Source: [Mycobacterium] zoologicum (GTDB lineage: Bacteria; Actinomycetota; Actinomycetes; Mycobacteriales; Mycobacteriaceae). From it: a stretch of DNA of 60,286 nt. The stretch lies in the NCBI RefSeq assembly GCF_020172665.1, contig NZ_CP083985.1, positions 2,720,223-2,780,508 on the forward strand. Reading direction: 5' to 3'. Both the position numbers and the translations under genes were made by a program. The notes beneath the pieces are model-generated. The model was not told where the DNA came from, did no database searches, and worked only from the letters and a program-made list of their open reading frames with translations. Shown here in pieces: positions 56,851 to 60,286 of this stretch; the first letter of the stretch is position 1; each line of letters begins with the position of its first letter.

Positions 56851-58053
56851 CTAGCGTCGGCGCAACGGTCCTGCCAGGTCGCCGCTGCTGCCCACGGTGA
56901 CCCGGCTCAGGCCCAGCCAGGACGCCATGGACTCGAGTTCGGCCACCAGCGCGTCGGCAACCCGCGGACGCGACTGCCCCCCTTCGGCGAACGCCCCGAC
57001 TACGTGCAGGGCATCGTGTTGCCGGTCGGCTTTGAGGTCGACCCGCGCAACCAGCTCACCGTCCAGCAGGAACGGCCACACGTAGTAGCCGTACTGCCGC
57101 TTCGGCTCGGGCGTGTAGATCTCGATGCGGTAGTGGAAATCGAACAGCCGGTGCACGCGGGGCCGGAAGAAGATCAGCGGGTCGAACGGACACAGCAGCG
57201 CGGTACCGCGGTCGGTCCGCGGAATCGATTGCCCGGCACGCAGATACGCGGCGGCTCCCCACTCGGCGACCTGCACCGGTTCCAGCTCACCGGCGGCGAC
57301 CAACTGCGCGATCGCCGGCTTGGTCTGGGCGGCTGACAGCCGGAAGTAGTCACGCAAGTCCGCCTCGGTGGCCACCCCGAGTGCACCCGCGGCCCGCAGT
57401 ACCAGCTCCCGCACCGCCTCGTCGTCGTCGACCTCGCGGGCCAGCACCTGCGCCGGCAGCACGTTGGCGACCAGGTCGTAGTGCCGGGCGAAGCCGACCC
57501 GGGTGGCGGTGGTCAGCACCCCCGCGGCGAACAGCGCCTCGGCCACCCATTTGGTCTCGCTGCGATTCCACCAGGTGCCCTTGCCCCGTTTGGGCCGGCC
57601 CGCCAGGTGCTCCTCGATCTGCCCGGCGGTAGCCGGACCCAGCTCGGTCACCGCGGCGACGATCGCGTCGGCCAGTCGCGGGTTGGGCGCCACATTGCCC
57701 CACCGGCCCCGGGTGTACTGGCGCATCCGCCACCGCAGCAGCGGCCAGTCGTCGACGGCGACCAGCGCCGCCTCGTGCGCCCAGTATTCGACCAGCAGCC
57801 GCGGGGAACGTGCGCTGTGGCTCCAGGCGGCGCGGTCCAGCACCGCGCGGTCATAGCCGCCCAGCCGGCTGAACACCGGTGCGTAATGAGCACGCACCGC
57901 CACCGACACCGAGTCCATCTGCAGGACCTGGATACGCGACATCAGCCGCCTCAGGTGCGCCCGACTGACCTCGGCGCGCGGCTTGGTCTCGGCCAATCCC
58001 TGTGCGGCAACAGCGATCCGGCGCGCCTGGGCGGCCGTCAATGACGGCGTCAC
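56851..58053 (-). CDS. Winged-helix DNA glycosylase-like protein (AlkZ/YcaQ, HTH_42 family)
   Basis: A 400-residue protein of the HTH_42 family, whose studied members (AlkZ, YcaQ) are DNA glycosylases that remove bulky alkyl adducts or unhook crosslinks. The catalytic Q-x-D motif appears as LQMDSVSV near residue 45. Other blocks: [37 protein letters not shown], tandem winged helices, and [48 protein letters not shown] 58053 overlaps the dfrA stop (GTGA), making it the third gene of a thyA-dfrA operon. Confidence 0.88.
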   Translation of the reverse strand: MTPSLTAAQARRIAVAAQGLAETKPRAEVSRAHLRRLMSRIQVLQMDSVSVAVRAHYAPVFSRLGGYDRAVLDRAAWSHSARSPRLLVEYWAHEAALVAVDDWPLLRWRMRQYTRGRWGNVAPNPRLADAIVAAVTELGPATAGQIEEHLAGRPKRGKGTWWNRSETKWVAEALFAAGVLTTATRVGFARHYDLVANVLPAQVLAREVDDDEAVRELVLRAAGALGVATEADLRDYFRLSAAQTKPAIAQLVAAGELEPVQVAEWGAAAYLRAGQSIPRTDRGTALLCPFDPLIFFRPRVHRLFDFHYRIEIYTPEPKRQYGYYVWPFLLDGELVARVDLKADRQHDALHVVGAFAEGGQSRPRVADALVAELESMASWLGLSRVTVGSSGDLAGPLRRR

Positions 58054-58532
58054 CGACGGTAGCTGCAGAACCGGTAACGCAGCCCCGCCGCACTGGTGAG
58101 CCACTGCCCTTTGTGCACCGACCAGCCGTCGTCGAGCGCCGGGGCCAGCGCATCGCCGCCCTGGCGTGCCAGGTCGATGTCGATCTCGGTGACTTCGCAA
58201 CGGTCGGCGTCGGGCAGTGCCAGCGTGTAGATCTGCGCGCCGCCGATCACCCAGGTCTCGGCACCGGCCACCGCCGCATCCAGCGTGGGCACCACCTCGG
58301 CGCCGTCGGCGACGTAGTCGGGCTGCCGGGTCACCACCACATTGGCCCGCCCGGGCAGCGGCCGCACCTTCGCCGGCAGCGATTCCCAGGTCAGCCGGCC
58401 CATCACCACCCGGCGGCCCAGGGTGAGTTCTTTGAACCGCGCCTGGTCTTCGGGCAGCCGCCACGGGATGCCGCCGTCGCGCCCGATGACCCCGGACACC
58501 GACTGGGCCCAGATCAACGCGAGCTTGCTCAT
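58050..58532 (-). CDS. dfrA: Dihydrofolate reductase
   Basis: Reduces dihydrofolate made by ThyA back to tetrahydrofolate. The 160-residue protein has the start block [34 protein letters not shown] (catalytic Asp in the PEDQ helix), [44 protein letters not shown] and a C-terminal [12 protein letters not shown] 58532 overlaps the thyA stop (ATGA), the usual thyA-dfrA coupling. Confidence 0.97.
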   Translation of the reverse strand: MSKLALIWAQSVSGVIGRDGGIPWRLPEDQARFKELTLGRRVVMGRLTWESLPAKVRPLPGRANVVVTRQPDYVADGAEVVPTLDAAVAGAETWVIGGAQIYTLALPDADRCEVTEIDIDLARQGGDALAPALDDGWSVHKGQWLTSAAGLRYRFCSYRR

Positions 58533-59329
58533 ACCGCCACAGGCGCCTTGATCGCCGGGTGCGGGTCGTAGCCACGGATCTCGATGTCGTCGAACGTGTA
58601 ATCGAAGATCGAATCCCGCTGCGCTAGAACAAGTTCCGGGTAAGCGCGCGGTTCGCGGGACAGCTGCTCGCGGACCTGTTCGAGGTGGTTGTCGTAGATG
58701 TGGCAGTCGCCGCCGGTCCAGACGAACTCCCCCAGACCCAACCCGGCCTGTTCGGCCATCATATGCGTGAGCAACGCATAGCTGGCGATGTTGAACGGCA
58801 CCCCGAGGAACAGGTCCGCGCTGCGCTGATACAGCTGACACGACAGCCGGCCGTCGGCGACGTAGAACTGGAACAGGGCGTGGCACGGGGCCAGCGCCAT
58901 CTTGTCCAGTTCGCTGACATTCCACGCCGAGACGATGATGCGCCGCGAATCCGGGTCGGTGCGCAGTAACTGGACCGCGCGCGCGATCTGGTCGATGTGC
59001 TCACCGGACGGGGTCGGCCAAGACCGCCACTGCACCCCGTAGACCGGCCCGAGATCGCCTGTCTCGGAAGCCCATTCGTCCCAAATGGTGACGCCGTTCT
59101 CGTTGAGCCAGTCGATGTTGGAGTCACCGCGCAGAAACCACAGCAGCTCGTAGATCACCGATTTGAGGTGCACCTTCTTGGTGGTGATCAGCGGAAATCC
59201 GGCGGACAGGTCATAGCGCAGCTGGTGACCGAACAGGCTGCGGGTGCCGGTACCGGTGCGGTCGGCCTTGGGGGTGCCCTGCGCCAGCACCAGCCGCAGC
59301 AGGTCCTCATACGGGGTCGCGATCGGCAC
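58529..59329 (-). CDS. thyA: Thymidylate synthase ThyA
   Basis: Methylates dUMP to dTMP. The 266-residue protein has the dUMP/phosphate Arg region [31 protein letters not shown], the catalytic Cys in [43 protein letters not shown], and the C-terminal [14 protein letters not shown] 59329 ([11 protein letters not shown]) is preferred; M. tuberculosis starts slightly later at MTPYEDLL. First gene of thyA-dfrA-alkZ-like. Confidence 0.97.
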   Translation of the reverse strand: MPIATPYEDLLRLVLAQGTPKADRTGTGTRSLFGHQLRYDLSAGFPLITTKKVHLKSVIYELLWFLRGDSNIDWLNENGVTIWDEWASETGDLGPVYGVQWRSWPTPSGEHIDQIARAVQLLRTDPDSRRIIVSAWNVSELDKMALAPCHALFQFYVADGRLSCQLYQRSADLFLGVPFNIASYALLTHMMAEQAGLGLGEFVWTGGDCHIYDNHLEQVREQLSREPRAYPELVLAQRDSIFDYTFDDIEIRGYDPHPAIKAPVAV

Positions 59330-59372
59330 GTCGCCCAGCCTAGCGGTGATCGGGCGGAGTACAACGGAAGCC

Positions 59373-60113
59373 ATGCCCGCAATCAGCGACACCATCACCA
59401 CGCCCGACGGCAGCTGCCCGGCCAAGCTGTTCACCCCCGACGGTCCGGGCCCGTGGCCCGGCGTCGTCATGTACGTCGACGCCGGGGGTGTCCGCGACAC
59501 CTTCGACGGCATGGCCGCCGAGCTGGCCGGGTTCGGCTACGCCGTGCTGCTGCCCGACGTCTACTACCGCCATCCGGGCTGGGCGCCGTTCGACATGGGG
59601 ACGGTATTCGGCGACGCCAAGGAGCGCGCCCGGCTGTTCTCGATGATCGGCCAGGTGACGCAGGATCGGATGGTCACCGATGCCGGGGCGTTCTTCGACT
59701 ATCTGGCCGGGCGTCCGGAGGTCCGCGGTGATCGGTTCGGGGTGTGCGGCTACTGCATGGGCGGGCGTACCTCGGTGGTGGTGGCCGGGCGTGTCCCGGA
59801 GCGGGTTGCCGCAGCGGCGTCGTTCCACGGCGGTGGGTTGGTCACCGACACACCGGACAGCCCGCACCTGCTGGCCGAGAAGATGCGGGCCAGGGTATAT
59901 GTGGCCGGCGCCAAGAACGACGGCGCGTTCACCAAGGCCCACGCAGCGACGCTGGACGAGGCGCTGGCCGAGGCCGGCGTTGAGCACACCGTCGAGTTCT
60001 ATCCCGCCGAGCACGGCTTCGCCGTCCCCGACAACGCGCCCTATGACGCCGACGCGTCGGCCCGGCACTGGGCGGCGTTGCGCGAGGTGTTCGGCGCCGC
60101 GCTCGGCGGCTAG
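59373..60113 (+). CDS. Dienelactone hydrolase family protein (Rv2765-like)
   Basis: A 246-residue alpha/beta hydrolase. Nucleophile Cys in [14 protein letters not shown] (about residue 127), acid region AGAKNDGAF, and His in [12 protein letters not shown] complete the DLH Cys-Asp-His triad; [37 protein letters not shown] is the N-terminal core. Substrate unknown. It is divergent from thyA (43 bp). The final Gly-Gly codons and TAG lie within the 56-bp repeat unit that continues past the stop. Confidence 0.92.
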   Translation: MPAISDTITTPDGSCPAKLFTPDGPGPWPGVVMYVDAGGVRDTFDGMAAELAGFGYAVLLPDVYYRHPGWAPFDMGTVFGDAKERARLFSMIGQVTQDRMVTDAGAFFDYLAGRPEVRGDRFGVCGYCMGGRTSVVVAGRVPERVAAAASFHGGGLVTDTPDSPHLLAEKMRARVYVAGAKNDGAFTKAHAATLDEALAEAGVEHTVEFYPAEHGFAVPDNAPYDADASARHWAALREVFGAALGG

Positions 60114-60164
60114 CGAGGCTCGACGGAGGAGAGGCGAAGCTGGGCCGCCGCATAAACCTCGGCG
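60109..60164 (+). repeat. Single diverged 56-bp stop-codon repeat unit at the hydrolase 3' end
   Basis: By my alignment about 46 of 56 bases match the units at 123-290 read on the minus strand. It has the same layout: stop codon of the gene (TAG here), GGAGGAGAGG run, short frame (LGRRINLGG then TGA) and CCGCCG/CGGCGG stem. The loop sequence differs while the stem is preserved. Confidence 0.85.
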
Positions 60165-60286
60165 GCTGATATGTAGGGAAGTTTGTCAAGGGCAGGGTGA
60201 AGCGGCGGCCACGACCGTCGTCATGGCCGCCGCTTCGTGACCAGGTGAATTGGGGTTGTCGAGCGTGTCGTATCGACGCGTATCAA
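60160..60286. repeat. Right copy of the 127-bp exact inverted terminal repeat
   Basis: Exact reverse complement of 1-127. It follows the hydrolase gene and its 56-bp unit in the same relative orientation as the left copy follows the DUF3710 gene. It contains the hairpin at 60199-60236 and no gene. Confidence 0.9.
60199..60236. terminator. Large hairpin, right copy
   Basis: Same 12-bp plus 5-bp stem as at 51-88, about 86 bp past the hydrolase stop codon. Possible terminator without a T-tract. Confidence 0.45.

Overview
This 60,286-base window is chromosomal DNA from a mycobacterium. The evidence is high-GC coding throughout, actinobacterial-only families (DUF3710, DUF3093, DUF4193, DUF3039, DUF3099, DUF4192, DUF5313, LGFP repeats), and a gene order that, recalled from memory, follows the Mycobacterium tuberculosis H37Rv interval of about Rv2696c to Rv2765. 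It is not M. tuberculosis: a gluABCD-type transporter is present, several H37Rv genes are missing at their expected places (suhB, Rv2704-Rv2706c, Rv2715-Rv2716, Rv2722-Rv2723, Rv2730, Rv2742c, Rv2751, the hsd/vap block), and lineage-specific genes are inserted. A slow- or intermediate-growing environmental species is a reasonable guess; the species cannot be named from this alone.

Layout. 1-3200: dUTPase and envelope/unknown-function genes around a 25-bp two-way promoter and a perfect CRP site. 3228-11257: polyphosphate glucokinase, the primary sigma factor sigA, an accessory block (O-methyltransferase, small proteins), a YihY membrane protein, sigB and ideR. 11264-17508: DUF4192, transhydrogenase sthA, PAC2 protein, nitrobindin, nrdR, and the SOS pair (LysM protein/lexA). 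17534-19880: an inserted cassette with GTP cyclohydrolase I, a cysteine-rich ArsR-like regulator and a nitronate monooxygenase-like flavoprotein. 19881-34145: LGFP cell-wall protein, fadE20 with a palindromic operator, a DEAD-box helicase, the hflX-dapF-miaA-LigB-like operon, two tandem DMT-type membrane proteins, a DUF349 protein and miaB. 34185-37295: gluABCD glutamate/glutamine ABC importer. 37360-44841: recX and recA, the latter carrying a full-length intein at the M. tuberculosis site, an inserted MpaB-type oxygenase/TetR pair, DUF3046, a glycosyltransferase and an epoxide hydrolase. 44838-48227: phage-shock genes (Rv2743c-pspA-clgR), pgsA and argA. 48231-60113: DUF421, ftsK, a mycofactocin-type SDR, rnj-dapA-thyX, a PknH-like lipoprotein, thyA-dfrA-alkZ-like and a dienelactone hydrolase.

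How the genes work together. Much of the window handles stress and genome integrity: sigA/sigB/ideR/lexA/clgR are regulators, recA/recX/lexA/AlkZ-like protein serve DNA repair, and dut/thyA/thyX/dfrA/folE/nrdR serve dTTP and folate supply. Regulatory sites can be read directly: SigE/SigH-type promoters before sigB and clgR, SOS boxes before lexA and recA, and a PafBC-type promoter before recA. At least nine genes have a TANNNT -10 box 6-8 nt from the start codon, suggesting leaderless mRNAs.

The two ends are the most unusual part. Bases 1-127 are the exact reverse complement of bases 60160-60286. An exact 127-base overlap is typical of a de Bruijn contig broken in a repeat, so the window is probably one whole contig lying between two inverted copies of a repeat. 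At each end a different gene runs outward and terminates inside a 56-bp unit (three tandem copies on the left, one on the right) that supplies its last Gly-Gly codons and stop codon, then encodes a tiny conserved reading frame and a hairpin. This looks like a MIRU-like interspersed repeat family attached to gene ends. No tRNA, rRNA, CRISPR array, IS element or prophage was seen, and no gene-free stretch exceeds 300 bases.
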